This document shows positions 1 through 6,555 of a stretch of 10,173 nt of DNA, one piece after another. The stretch covers positions 17,021 to 27,193 of the forward strand of contig DKDD01000081.1 of the NCBI GenBank assembly GCA_002451715.1, read 5' to 3'. Origin of the DNA: Ruminococcaceae bacterium UBA6857 (GTDB lineage: Bacteria > Bacillota > Clostridia > Oscillospirales > Acutalibacteraceae). The translations under genes were made by a program, and so were the position numbers. Every line of letters begins with the position of its first letter. The stretch's first letter is position 1. The notes under the pieces are model-generated. The model searched no databases and was not told the origin of the DNA. It saw only the letters and a list, made by a program, of their open reading frames with translations.

Positions 1-380
1 GTGAAGTGAGAATACTTTTCGATTCCGTCAACACAGGCGTCATACTGTTCCGAAAGATTTTTAAGCTCTTCGCCGAGATTGTTGAGCGTTTCGCCGACGG
101 AGCTTATATATTCCTTCGCGCGGTCGTCAACAACGGTTCCTTTGATTTTTTTCGCGTCGTCAAGGCTGACGCCCAAAGAAGAGGCAAGCTCTTTGATGTT
201 TGCGAAAAGCTGGGAATACGGGTTTTCTTCACTCAGCGGAGCGTAGCCCATAGACTGAGAGATAAAGTTGCCCGCGTATTCCGGGTGGAAGTTACCGTCT
301 GCACAACAGGCGGTGATAAGTTTGTTGAGCTGTGAGGCGGGACCGTTTATCCTCACGAACTTCATTTTTTCAATTGCCAA
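1..380 (-). CDS. ntpI: V-type ATPase subunit I, N-terminal part (gene continues past left edge)
   Basis: Subunit I is the membrane-embedded stator (a-subunit equivalent) of the V/A-type ATPase. It forms the ion half-channels and contacts the peripheral stalk. Only about 126 N-terminal residues are in the window, all from the cytoplasmic domain, so the membrane helices cannot be seen. The visible protein begins MAIEKMKFVRINGP, the usual subunit I opening, followed by a helical charged region. I chose the TTG start at 380-378: a GGGGG ribosome binding site lies at 390-394, nine bases upstream. The in-frame ATG at 365 has no ribosome binding site at a usable distance and would remove the conserved MAIEK segment. 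The gene starts 14 bases after the stop of subunit C, so the two are probably translationally linked in one operon. The family call rests on the N-terminus and the context. Confidence 0.87.
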   Translation of the reverse strand, partial: MAIEKMKFVRINGPASQLNKLITACCADGNFHPEYAGNFISQSMGYAPLSEENPYSQLFANIKELASSLGVSLDDAKKIKGTVVDDRAKEYISSVGETLNNLGEELKNLSEQYDACVDGIEKYSHF

Positions 381-394
381 TGAATTCGACCCCC

Positions 395-1429
395 TTAGTC
401 ATCAATACCGATGAGGTTTTTTCTGACCTCCTGCGCCGGAACGCCGTATTTGCAGCCTTCTATTATTCGAACAAGATTCATCGTCTCGTTCTGAGAAAGC
501 AGCAAGTAGCACAGCATTACCGCCGGCGGATAAGAGGAAAATCTGATTTCTTTTTTACAGTAAGAATGAAGAAAAACTTCAAGTTCCTTTTCAAAATCCG
601 CACCCTTTTTTGCAACTTCCTTATAAGGCGTTTTTGAAAGGAATTCAAAAAACGCTTCTTCGGTTTCGCATTTTGAAAGTTTTTTTCTTGTGCTTTCAGA
701 AAGCAAACTAATTGCATTTTCGGAAGCGACGGAAGAAGAAATGCTTTCGAGTGACTGCGGATAATAGCGAAGAGCTCGCCAAAGACTGCTTAACCTTTTG
801 CAGTCAAGGCTTCTTGCGGCAACCTCTTTGATTGCTTCGCGTTCCTTTTTTGAACCGCATTTTTTGACAAGTTTTTCAAGCGCGGATTCAAAGTAATCGT
901 AAAACGCAATTTCAAAGCTTAAATAGCTTTTGTTCGGATCCAAAAGAAGTCTTCGGTAAAGTTTTCCGTATTCGGTTTTATCAAGGCACAAAGCAATTTC
1001 TTCAAACGAATTTGCCTTACCCAAAGCAAAAAGGTCAATGCTCAAATGTTTATCAATGAACGGATGAACCTGAAGCAGGTATGATTCGGTCTTTTTTGAA
1101 AACATCAACAGCGTGCAGCGCAAAATCTGCTCAACCTCTGTTTTAACAATAAAGTATTTGTAAAACTCGTCTCCGATTGCAAGCTCATAGCGGCAAAGCG
1201 CGCCGAATTTTGAAAAGCGGGACTTTTGAACAAGGTCTTCAAGCGTTTTCGGCGGAAAATCGCTGAGCTTTGAATCAAAAAGTTCTTTTGAATATTCGGT
1301 ACCTTTGAGGAACGAGGCAATCTCGTTTGAGTTTTTGCAAGAAAGAAGCGCGTCGTACTGCTCCTTTGAAAGCCGCTTTCCGTAAAAAGCCCTTGAAAGA
1401 GCAAGAACGGCATTCGAAGCCTTGGACAC
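395..1429 (-). CDS. ntpC: V-type ATPase subunit C
   Basis: Subunit C (d-subunit equivalent, vATP-synt_AC39 family) caps the membrane rotor ring and connects it to the central stalk of the V/A-type ATPase. The protein is about 344 residues, close to the usual 330-350, almost all helical and cytoplasmic. It contains family-like repeated helical bundles with short Tyr/Leu-rich segments such as LRYYPQS and ends near IIEGCKYGVPAQEVRKNLIG. A longer reading from the GTG at 1438 is possible, but the ribosome binding site GGGAGG (1439-1444) directly abuts it. The GTG at 1429 lies eight bases beyond that site, so I place the start there, giving MSKASNAVLALSRAFYGK. The gene follows the small stalk subunit by about 31 bases and precedes subunit I by 14 bases, within one operon. 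Confidence in the family is high; confidence in the exact start is moderate. Confidence 0.9.
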   Translation of the reverse strand: MSKASNAVLALSRAFYGKRLSKEQYDALLSCKNSNEIASFLKGTEYSKELFDSKLSDFPPKTLEDLVQKSRFSKFGALCRYELAIGDEFYKYFIVKTEVEQILRCTLLMFSKKTESYLLQVHPFIDKHLSIDLFALGKANSFEEIALCLDKTEYGKLYRRLLLDPNKSYLSFEIAFYDYFESALEKLVKKCGSKKEREAIKEVAARSLDCKRLSSLWRALRYYPQSLESISSSVASENAISLLSESTRKKLSKCETEEAFFEFLSKTPYKEVAKKGADFEKELEVFLHSYCKKEIRFSSYPPAVMLCYLLLSQNETMNLVRIIEGCKYGVPAQEVRKNLIGIDD

Positions 1430-1460
1430 AAAACTCACCTCCCGCGTCGATAAATTGATA

Positions 1461-1772
1461 TCAGCCGTTAATAATGTTATTCACCGCGTCGTCAACCCAA
1501 CGGTCGCAATTTTCTTTGTATACTGCGGAAAGACCGGCGGCAACGGCGTTTTCTTTTTCGGCAATCGCTTTTTCTGCTTTTTCAAGTTCAAGCGAAGCGT
1601 CTTTTTTCATTTTTTCCGACTGTAAAAGAAATTCGCGATCGTTATCTTCACGAAGTTTTTGCTTTTTTTCGTCAAGCTCTTTGACCGCGGCGACGCGCGA
1701 AGCGGCGGCGTTTTCAACGCTTTTTCTTGCGGTCTTGTCAACCTCGATAAGCTTCTTGATAAGGTCGTCCAT
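1461..1772 (-). CDS. V-type ATPase small coiled-coil stalk subunit (G/H-like)
   Basis: This 103-residue protein is highly charged. It has long Lys/Glu/Ala-rich stretches without Pro, including LDEKKQKLRED and LELEKAEKAIAEKENAV, predicting one continuous coiled coil from about residue 5 to 80. There is no signal peptide or membrane segment. Small proteins of this type form the peripheral stalk of bacterial and archaeal V/A-type ATPases, where they pair with subunit E. Sequence in this family is poorly conserved, so the assignment depends mainly on the coiled-coil profile and on its place as first gene before subunits C and I. The ATG is preceded by GGAGG (1780-1784) seven bases upstream, a strong site. 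A promoter lies at 1806-1833, so this gene opens the operon. An unrelated coiled-coil protein is possible but less likely here. Confidence 0.78.
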   Translation of the reverse strand: MDDLIKKLIEVDKTARKSVENAAASRVAAVKELDEKKQKLREDNDREFLLQSEKMKKDASLELEKAEKAIAEKENAVAAGLSAVYKENCDRWVDDAVNNIING

Positions 1773-1805
1773 CAGAGCGCCTCCTTCCTTTTCATATGAT
1801 GTAAT

Positions 1806-1833
1806 ATTATAACACCAAAAAAATTTAAATCAA
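1806..1833 (-). promoter_or_regulatory. Sigma-A-type promoter of the V-ATPase operon
   Basis: Read on the minus strand, a -35 TTGATT (1828-1833) is followed by a 16-base spacer and a perfect -10 TATAAT (1806-1811). Transcription would start near 1799 and give a leader of about 25 bases before the stalk-subunit ATG at 1772. No terminator or operator was seen between promoter and gene. Confidence 0.7.
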
Positions 1834-1927
1834 GCGGTAAATTTAAAATCATGCGTTCAAAAGTGACAAATATTTTGGCTTTTAGAAATAATTATCATTG
1901 CATTTTGCCAACAAATTTTTTGTTCTC

Positions 1928-1956
1928 TTGAAAGAAAATCAAATATATGATATCAT
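1928..1956 (+). promoter_or_regulatory. Extended -10 promoter of the FkbM methyltransferase gene
   Basis: A -35 TTGAAA (1928-1933) is separated by 17 bases from a -10 TATCAT (1951-1956). The -10 is preceded by TGA, giving the extended -10 pattern TGnTATnAT. The predicted start is near 1963, about 45 bases before the ATG at 2008. The promoter diverges from the V-ATPase promoter about 100 bases away. Confidence 0.62.
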
Positions 1957-2007
1957 GTTATTGATGAAAGTTGGCTTTATGCCGCAACAAACAAAAAGGT
2001 GAAACAA

Positions 2008-3060
2008 ATGCTTGAACATATAAAAGAAAAAGAACTCTGGCAGGTACTTAAAGAGGAAAATTTGCCGATTGTGCTTTACGGAATGGGCAACGGCGCGGAC
2101 ATGATTATTGAAGAACTTGAAAAAAACGGCGTTTTTTTTGCCGATACTTTTGCAAGCGACGGCTTTGTTCGCGGTCAGCTTTTCCACGGAAAACGTGTGC
2201 TCACTCTCGCAGAAGCAGAAAAAAAGTATGGCGAATTTATCATTCTTATGACCTTTGCCGTTCACGACGAAAAAACGCTTTTCTTTGTTAAAGAGCTTTC
2301 AAAAAAACATCGGCTTTACTCCCCAACCGTTCCGATTGCGGGCAAGGGACTTTTCAACCTTGACTATATAATAGAAAACGAAAAGCAGTTTGACCTTGCT
2401 TTTTCTCTTCTTGCGGACGAAAAATCGAAAAAGACCTTTCTTGATGTGCTCAATTTTAAAATAAGTGGCAAAACCAAGTATCTTTTTGACTGCGAGAGCG
2501 AAAAAGATGAGGTTTATGAAAGCATTTTGAAGCTTTCAAAAAATGAGACCATCGTTGATCTCGGCGCGTACGACGGCGACACAATCAGAGAGTTTTTGCG
2601 TTTCACCGAAAACGAATATAATCACATCTTTGCCTTTGAGCCGGACGAAAAGAACTTCAAGAAACTCAAAGCAAAAACCGAAGAACTCGATGATCTTTCT
2701 CTTTTTAACCTCGGCGCATGGGACAAAAAGGAAACCATTCTTTTTGAAAAGAAAGCCGGCCGAAATTCACATAAAAGCGAAACGGGTATTCCGGTGAACT
2801 TTGACAGCATTGACAACGTTATCGGTGCCGAAGTCAGCTTTATTAAAATGGATATTGAAGGAGCAGAACTTAAAGCCCTTGACGGCGCAAAATCGGCAAT
2901 CAAAAACTGCAAACCGAAGCTTTATGTTTGCGCTTATCACAGAAACGAAGACTTTTTTGCCCTGCCGAAAAAGATACTTTCAATAAGGTCGGATTACAAA
3001 ATCTATCTTCGCCACCATCCGTACGTTCCGGCATGGGAAACAAATTTTTACTGTGTGTGA
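2008..3060 (+). CDS. FkbM-family SAM-dependent methyltransferase with N-terminal Rossmann-like domain
   Basis: This 350-residue cytoplasmic protein belongs to the FkbM (Methyltransf_21) family, which transfers methyl groups from S-adenosylmethionine, often to sugar or polyketide oxygens; the substrate here cannot be told. The C-terminal half carries the SAM fold: motif I VDLGAYDGDT (183-192), an acidic strand end FAFEPDEKN (208-216), and the family hallmark FIKMDIEGAE (278-287). It ends in RHHPYVPAWETNFYC. Residues 1-150 form a separate domain beginning with a nucleotide-binding-like strand and turn, IVLYGMGNGADMI (21-33), as seen in other clostridial FkbM proteins. I chose the ATG at 2008 over the GTG at 1999 because AAGGTGA (1997-2003) is the ribosome binding site and overlaps that GTG. 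The gene is monocistronic, with its own promoter and a terminator at 3127. No glycosyltransferases flank it. Confidence 0.87.
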   Translation: MLEHIKEKELWQVLKEENLPIVLYGMGNGADMIIEELEKNGVFFADTFASDGFVRGQLFHGKRVLTLAEAEKKYGEFIILMTFAVHDEKTLFFVKELSKKHRLYSPTVPIAGKGLFNLDYIIENEKQFDLAFSLLADEKSKKTFLDVLNFKISGKTKYLFDCESEKDEVYESILKLSKNETIVDLGAYDGDTIREFLRFTENEYNHIFAFEPDEKNFKKLKAKTEELDDLSLFNLGAWDKKETILFEKKAGRNSHKSETGIPVNFDSIDNVIGAEVSFIKMDIEGAELKALDGAKSAIKNCKPKLYVCAYHRNEDFFALPKKILSIRSDYKIYLRHHPYVPAWETNFYCV

Positions 3061-3126
3061 AAAAGCTCATTCCTTTGCGTGCGCAAACTCTCAAGCCTTT
3101 TTGACAAACAACAAAAACAAAAAATT

Positions 3127-3162
3127 CCGGGCTGCCGCAATCTTTTGATTGCAACAGCCCGG
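3127..3162. terminator. Bidirectional rho-independent terminator between convergent genes
   Basis: CCGGGCTG (3127-3134) pairs with CAGCCCGG (3155-3162), and GCAATC (3137-3142) pairs with GATTGC (3147-3152) across a TTTT loop, with a 2x2 internal mismatch. On the minus strand the hairpin is followed by a T-rich tract (complement of 3106-3126), suited to ending the isomerase transcript. On the plus strand the following CTGTTTT is a shorter T run, ending the methyltransferase transcript. Confidence 0.85.
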
Positions 3163-3171
3163 CTGTTTTAA

Positions 3172-5031
3172 TTAATAGCTGATTTGTGATGACTGATTCT
3201 TAGCGGTCTGCTTTGCAAGGTTGTCAAGGTAATCGGCTACTGCGGTGATTGCCTTGTCGTTTTCGCCGCTGATTTTAACGTTGTCGCCTTCAACAACTTC
3301 GTTCTGATAGGTTGCAAGATCTTCCTGAGCGAGTGTTGATTTAACGGTATCCTGCCATGTTGTTGTGGTAGTCTTTACAAAGTACATGATGTGATAGCCG
3401 TAAGTTGTTTCAACAATACCAACATCGCCGGCTTTTCTGCCGTCGGCAAGTGACCAAGCTTCAAACTGCGGAACCATATCGCCCTTTGCGGTGTTTTCAT
3501 ATACGGTATATTTAAGATTTCCGTCATCGTCTCTTGTGTCTTCGGAATACTTGTTCTGAAGTGCTTCAAAAGCTTCTGCGGTCTTGTCACCCTTGAGGTA
3601 TTCTTCAAGGATATCCTGAGCCTTCTTGTAAGTTGCCTTGTCCTTTGCGGTGTCGGCGTTAACGTCAAGATAAATGTTTACGTCGCTGTACTTTGAAGTG
3701 TCAAGAGTTGTTACGTCAACCTTTTCCGGTGCCTTTGTTGTGGTTTCGACCTTGGTGGTTGAATCTTCGGCTGCGGTTGTGCTTTCGTCGCCTGCTGCCG
3801 TTGTGGTTTCGGTATCGGACGAAGTGCTGCTTTCCTCTTCGGGGAACTTAACAAGAATGTGTCTTACGTCATAAGTTACCGTATCGGCAGCCTTATGCAT
3901 CGGAGAAACCATCATATAAACGGTGTAGCCGTCGGTTCCCTTTGAAACATAGGTTTCTCCCGCCTTGGTCTTTGCGTTAAACGCCCACTTGGTGAGGTCC
4001 GTGTCGGAAGCACTCTGAGAGAAAGTCGAATAAGTAACTTCTTCCTGAAGAGTTTTGCTGTCGTCGGTGATATAATCCTTGTAATCCTTGTTTTTGTCAG
4101 CCTTTTCGTTGTCGGCGGCAAGAGCTTTGAACGACGCCTCGTCGGTTACCGCAGCGGCAAAGGAATCTGCCTTTTTCTTTGCGGCGGCAAGAGTTTCGTC
4201 GGTCACGGATTCGGTTGCGTCGTCGCCTTCGCCCTTAACCTTTTCTGCGGCAATCTTATATGATCTGTAATTGATTGTTGCAAATTCTTCGGTATGATTC
4301 TTATATTCCTTTTCAACCTGCTTGTCGGTATAGGAAGCTTTGAGTTCTTCTGTCTTTGCTTCTTCAACTTTTTGTGCAAGGGTCTGTTCTTCAAGAATTG
4401 TGCGAAGAAGCTGTTTGTTCACGCCCTTGCCATAAGCCATGCGAAGGTATGCGTTAACGGAATAGTTGTTGCTTTTTGCTGTGCTTGCAAGGCTTTCAAT
4501 GTTCTCGTCAATGGTTGCCTTGTCGCTGTCGTCAAGAGTAATCTTCTTTTCTTCGGCAATCTTGAGGAAAGCTTTGATATATTTAAGGTTGTTTTCGGCG
4601 TAATACTTGAAGAAGTCCGCCCATGTCGGGGTCTGATCTTCCGGGAAGTCCGGAATTTCGCCCATAACGTTGTTATAGGTCTGCTTTGAAGGCGCTGTGC
4701 TTGTGTCATAGCTAATCATTCCGTACTGTGCGTACTGGAGAATCATGTTATAGCCCGATGTGTAATAATATGCGTATTCCGGCTGAGAAACGGCAACGTC
4801 GCCGACAGTGAGCGCAGTGCGGTTCTTTTCAACAAGGCCGGTATAGCTGACTGCAAACGCGGTTACACCGGAGATGATTGCAAGAACAAGAATGACCGCA
4901 AGAACTTTTCCGGCGGTTTTTCCCGCTTGGGGATTATAGGTTTTTTTGTTGTTTTTCTTTGCCGCTTTAGCAATACGCGCCTTGCGTTCCTGGCGATAAA
5001 TTTCGGCAGCGGACTTTTCTTCTTTAGCCAT
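3172..5031 (-). CDS. Membrane-anchored parvulin-type peptidyl-prolyl isomerase (PrsA-like foldase)
   Basis: This 619-residue protein is predicted to assist folding of exported proteins at the outer face of the membrane. Residues 1-42 are Lys/Arg-rich and cytosolic. One membrane helix (about 43-63, VLAVILVLAIISGVTAFAV) follows, and the rest is outside; there is no lipobox Cys, unlike classical PrsA. Residues 75-250 resemble the helical chaperone part. A catalytic parvulin domain spans about 387-553: it opens with YDVRHILVKF (His391), has a central segment WSLADGRKAGDVG, and ends with GYHIMYFV (His547). A Ser/Thr/Glu-rich insert of about 45 residues (399-443) splits it after the first strand. 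Residues 250-376 look like a second, degenerate parvulin domain. I start at the ATG at 5031, with AAGGATGA eight bases upstream, not the weaker GTG at 5079. It appears monocistronic, with a promoter at 5097-5123. Family confidence is high; the client proteins are unknown. Confidence 0.9.
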   Translation of the reverse strand: MAKEEKSAAEIYRQERKARIAKAAKKNNKKTYNPQAGKTAGKVLAVILVLAIISGVTAFAVSYTGLVEKNRTALTVGDVAVSQPEYAYYYTSGYNMILQYAQYGMISYDTSTAPSKQTYNNVMGEIPDFPEDQTPTWADFFKYYAENNLKYIKAFLKIAEEKKITLDDSDKATIDENIESLASTAKSNNYSVNAYLRMAYGKGVNKQLLRTILEEQTLAQKVEEAKTEELKASYTDKQVEKEYKNHTEEFATINYRSYKIAAEKVKGEGDDATESVTDETLAAAKKKADSFAAAVTDEASFKALAADNEKADKNKDYKDYITDDSKTLQEEVTYSTFSQSASDTDLTKWAFNAKTKAGETYVSKGTDGYTVYMMVSPMHKAADTVTYDVRHILVKFPEEESSTSSDTETTTAAGDESTTAAEDSTTKVETTTKAPEKVDVTTLDTSKYSDVNIYLDVNADTAKDKATYKKAQDILEEYLKGDKTAEAFEALQNKYSEDTRDDDGNLKYTVYENTAKGDMVPQFEAWSLADGRKAGDVGIVETTYGYHIMYFVKTTTTTWQDTVKSTLAQEDLATYQNEVVEGDNVKISGENDKAITAVADYLDNLAKQTAKNQSSQISY

Positions 5032-5096
5032 TGAGCTTTCATCCTTTTCAAAAAATAATTTCTTATTGCGGTTAAACACCGCCGTTTCCCGACTAT

Positions 5097-5123
5097 TTTA
5101 TACCATTCGGCACAAAAAAGCAA
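5097..5123 (-). promoter_or_regulatory. Putative extended -10 promoter of the isomerase gene
   Basis: On the minus strand, TATAAA (5097-5102) is preceded by TGG, an extended -10. A weak -35 TTGCTT lies at 5118-5123 with a short 15-base spacer. The predicted start is near 5090, about 60 bases before the ATG at 5031. The extended -10 carries most of the support. Confidence 0.5.
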
Positions 5124-5127
5124 GTAT

Positions 5128-5148
5128 TTTTGTATAAAGAATACAAAA
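5128..5148. repeat. AT-rich inverted repeat upstream of the isomerase promoter
   Basis: TTTTGTAT (5128-5135) is perfectly inverted as ATACAAAA (5141-5148) around a five-base AAAGA loop. It lies five bases upstream of the -35 element of the isomerase promoter and 47 bases downstream of the hydrolase stop. It could be a weak terminator for the hydrolase, an operator, or chance in AT-rich DNA. No GC-rich terminator is visible between these two genes. Confidence 0.4.
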
Positions 5149-5194
5149 TATACAGACGGTTATTAAAATTTAGCAGATTTTGCTTAAACGTGAT

Positions 5195-6136
5195 TTAAAA
5201 TTCACCGTCAATCGGAACAGACCTCTTGATAAAATCAAGAACATCGCCGAAAACTTTTTCGCGGTCGTCTTCGTTAAGAATTTCGTGTCTGTCTCCGGGA
5301 TAAAGAATAACTTCGGGTTCGTGTCCCGCACTTTCAAGGTTATCCGAGCAGGCAATGACACCCTTTCCGTTGAAACCGACTGGGTCTTTTGCGCCGGAAA
5401 TGAGCATTATCGGAAGCCCGAGCGGAAGACTTTTTGCCCATTCGGTTGAACAGGCGGAATTTGCGAGCGAAACAATGTCGCGCACACCGCCGAGTTTAAG
5501 CGGATTTCCACAAAGCGGGTCGGCAATATAATTTTCAACGTTTTCGCGGTTACGGCTGAGCCAGTCGGAATCGGTTTGCTTGTCTCTTATTGTGAGCGAG
5601 CCGAGCTTATCGAGAAGATTGCCGGGTACCACCGCTTTTGTTCCGAGTTTTTTGCAAAGGAAGCGAAGCGGTTCTTCAAGAACAACGGCGGAAGCCGGAA
5701 GTTCGCCCGTTCCGCAAAGAATAAGCGCGGCAAGTTCATTGCCGAAATTTGCGGCATAAACTCTTGCACAGAACGAACCCATGCTGTGACCGAAAAGAAT
5801 CAGCGGCAATTCCGGGTACTTCTTTTTCATTATAAGAGAAAGAATGTGCATATCATCAACCATGCGAAGGTCGCCGTCCTCTTCGGCAAAAAAGCCGAGA
5901 TCGTCGAGCGTATGAGCCGAAAGACCGTGACCGAGGTGATCGTTTCCGCAAACGACAAAGCCGTTTTTTGCAAGAAAACGTGCAAACTCGTCGTAACGTC
6001 CTATGTATTCCGAAACACCGTGAGCGATTTGAAAAATCGCCTTGGGTTCGGTTTCATCATCCTGCCAAATGCTGCAATGGATATTGTTCACGCCTGTTGA
6101 AGAAACAAAGTATGTGTCTTTTTTTATAATTGACAT
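5195..6136 (-). CDS. Alpha/beta hydrolase, monoglyceride lipase / lysophospholipase type
   Basis: This 313-residue protein belongs to the serine hydrolase group (Hydrolase_4, serine aminopeptidase S33-like) that includes monoacylglycerol lipases and lysophospholipases. It probably cleaves an ester of a lipid or other small substrate; the substrate is not known. The nucleophile elbow is GHSMG (116-120, Ser118). The likely acid is Asp251 in SGAKDP and the likely base His284 in GDRHEIL. The oxyanion-side segment HGVSEYIGRYDEFA (39-52) and the DHLGHGLS loop (66-73) are typical of the family. No signal peptide or membrane helix is seen, so it is probably cytoplasmic. I chose the ATG at 6136 because AAGGAGGA lies nine bases upstream; the upstream 22-codon in-frame extension overlaps the promoter. 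It appears to be transcribed alone from the promoter at 6174-6202. Confidence 0.9.
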   Translation of the reverse strand: MSIIKKDTYFVSSTGVNNIHCSIWQDDETEPKAIFQIAHGVSEYIGRYDEFARFLAKNGFVVCGNDHLGHGLSAHTLDDLGFFAEEDGDLRMVDDMHILSLIMKKKYPELPLILFGHSMGSFCARVYAANFGNELAALILCGTGELPASAVVLEEPLRFLCKKLGTKAVVPGNLLDKLGSLTIRDKQTDSDWLSRNRENVENYIADPLCGNPLKLGGVRDIVSLANSACSTEWAKSLPLGLPIMLISGAKDPVGFNGKGVIACSDNLESAGHEPEVILYPGDRHEILNEDDREKVFGDVLDFIKRSVPIDGEF

Positions 6137-6173
6137 TTTTATATATCCTCCTTTTGAAACTGCTTTCCTTTTG

Positions 6174-6202
6174 ATTATATTATATTTCGCCGCTTTAATC
6201 AA
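6174..6202 (-). promoter_or_regulatory. Sigma-A-type promoter of the hydrolase gene
   Basis: On the minus strand, a -35 TTGATT (6197-6202) is followed by a 17-base spacer and a perfect -10 TATAAT (6174-6179). A second overlapping TATAAT sits at 6179-6184 but with a 12-base spacer. The predicted leader is about 30 bases and includes the AAGGAGGA ribosome binding site. The hexamers are identical to those of the V-ATPase promoter. Confidence 0.72.
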
Positions 6203-6254
6203 CAGTTAAAATCGTTTTTAATGTTTTATCTTTTACAAATTTTACAAAAAAGGC

Positions 6255-6283
6255 TTGACAAGCGCTTTAATTTATGATAAGAT
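6255..6283 (+). promoter_or_regulatory. Promoter of the tRNA-Ser pair
   Basis: A consensus -35 TTGACA (6255-6260) is followed by 17 bases and a -10 TAAGAT (6278-6283) preceded by TGA, an extended -10. Transcription would start near 6290, eight bases before the first tRNA. It diverges from the hydrolase promoter. Confidence 0.7.
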
Positions 6284-6297
6284 TTCAAGGCACAAAC

Positions 6298-6387
6298 GGA
6301 GAGATACCGAAGCGGTCATAACGGAACGGTCTTGAAAACCGTCGTACGTCCTGCGTACCGTGGGTTCGAATCCCACTCTCTCCGCCA
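6298..6387 (+). tRNA. tRNA-Ser (anticodon UGA)
   Basis: The acceptor stem GGAGAGA (6298-6304) pairs with TCTCTCC (6377-6383), followed by discriminator G and an encoded CCA (6385-6387). The anticodon stem ACGGT/ACCGT (6326-6330, 6338-6342) encloses loop CTTGAAA with anticodon TGA (6333-6335), reading UCA and other UCN codons. A long class II variable arm (about 6343-6359, GTACG/CGTAC stem) confirms a serine-type tRNA. The T arm is GTGGG-TTCGAAT-CCCAC. Confidence 0.96.
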
Positions 6388-6422
6388 TTTTATCTTAATA
6401 GTTGTTTTTTAACGACACCCAC

Positions 6423-6513
6423 GGAGAAGTACTCAAGTTGGTGACGAGGCGCCCCTGCTAAGGGCGTAGGTCGGGAAACCGGCGCAGGAGTTCGAGTCTC
6501 CTCTTCTCCGCCA
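6423..6513 (+). tRNA. tRNA-Ser (anticodon GCU)
   Basis: The acceptor stem GGAGAAG (6423-6429) pairs with CTTCTCC (6503-6509), followed by G and an encoded CCA (6511-6513). The anticodon stem CGCCC/GGGCG (6450-6454, 6462-6466) encloses loop CTGCTAA with anticodon GCT (6457-6459), reading AGU and AGC. A long variable arm (about 6467-6485) and T arm AGGAG-TTCGAGT-CTCCT fit class II tRNA-Ser. It is 35 bases after the first tRNA-Ser and shares its promoter and terminator. Confidence 0.96.
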
Positions 6514-6514
6514 T

Positions 6515-6554
6515 GAAAAAGGCCCTTTTGTTCAAAAACAAAAGGGTCTTTTTC
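6515..6554 (+). terminator. Rho-independent terminator of the tRNA-Ser unit
   Basis: An 18-bp hairpin has the core CCCTTTTGTT (6523-6532) paired with AACAAAAGGG (6537-6546) around a CAAA loop. It is extended by a G-T wobble, a G-C pair, and an A tract (6516-6520) paired with the T tract (6549-6553). The stem begins two bases after the second tRNA. The flanking A and T tracts suggest it can stop transcription in both directions. Confidence 0.85.
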
Positions 6555-6555
6555 A

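Noticed and set aside
6..637. Two plus-strand open frames of about 100 residues
   Set aside because: They are antisense to V-ATPase subunits I and C, both of which have recognisable sequence and operon spacing.
4294..4689. 131-residue plus-strand open frame rich in Phe, Val and Cys
   Set aside because: It could look like a membrane protein, but it is the antisense of the helical region of the isomerase and has no ribosome binding site or promoter.
5576..6100. 174-residue plus-strand open frame
   Set aside because: It is antisense to the hydrolase, whose GHSMG motif and catalytic residues are clear. The frame is an effect of codon bias in the real gene.
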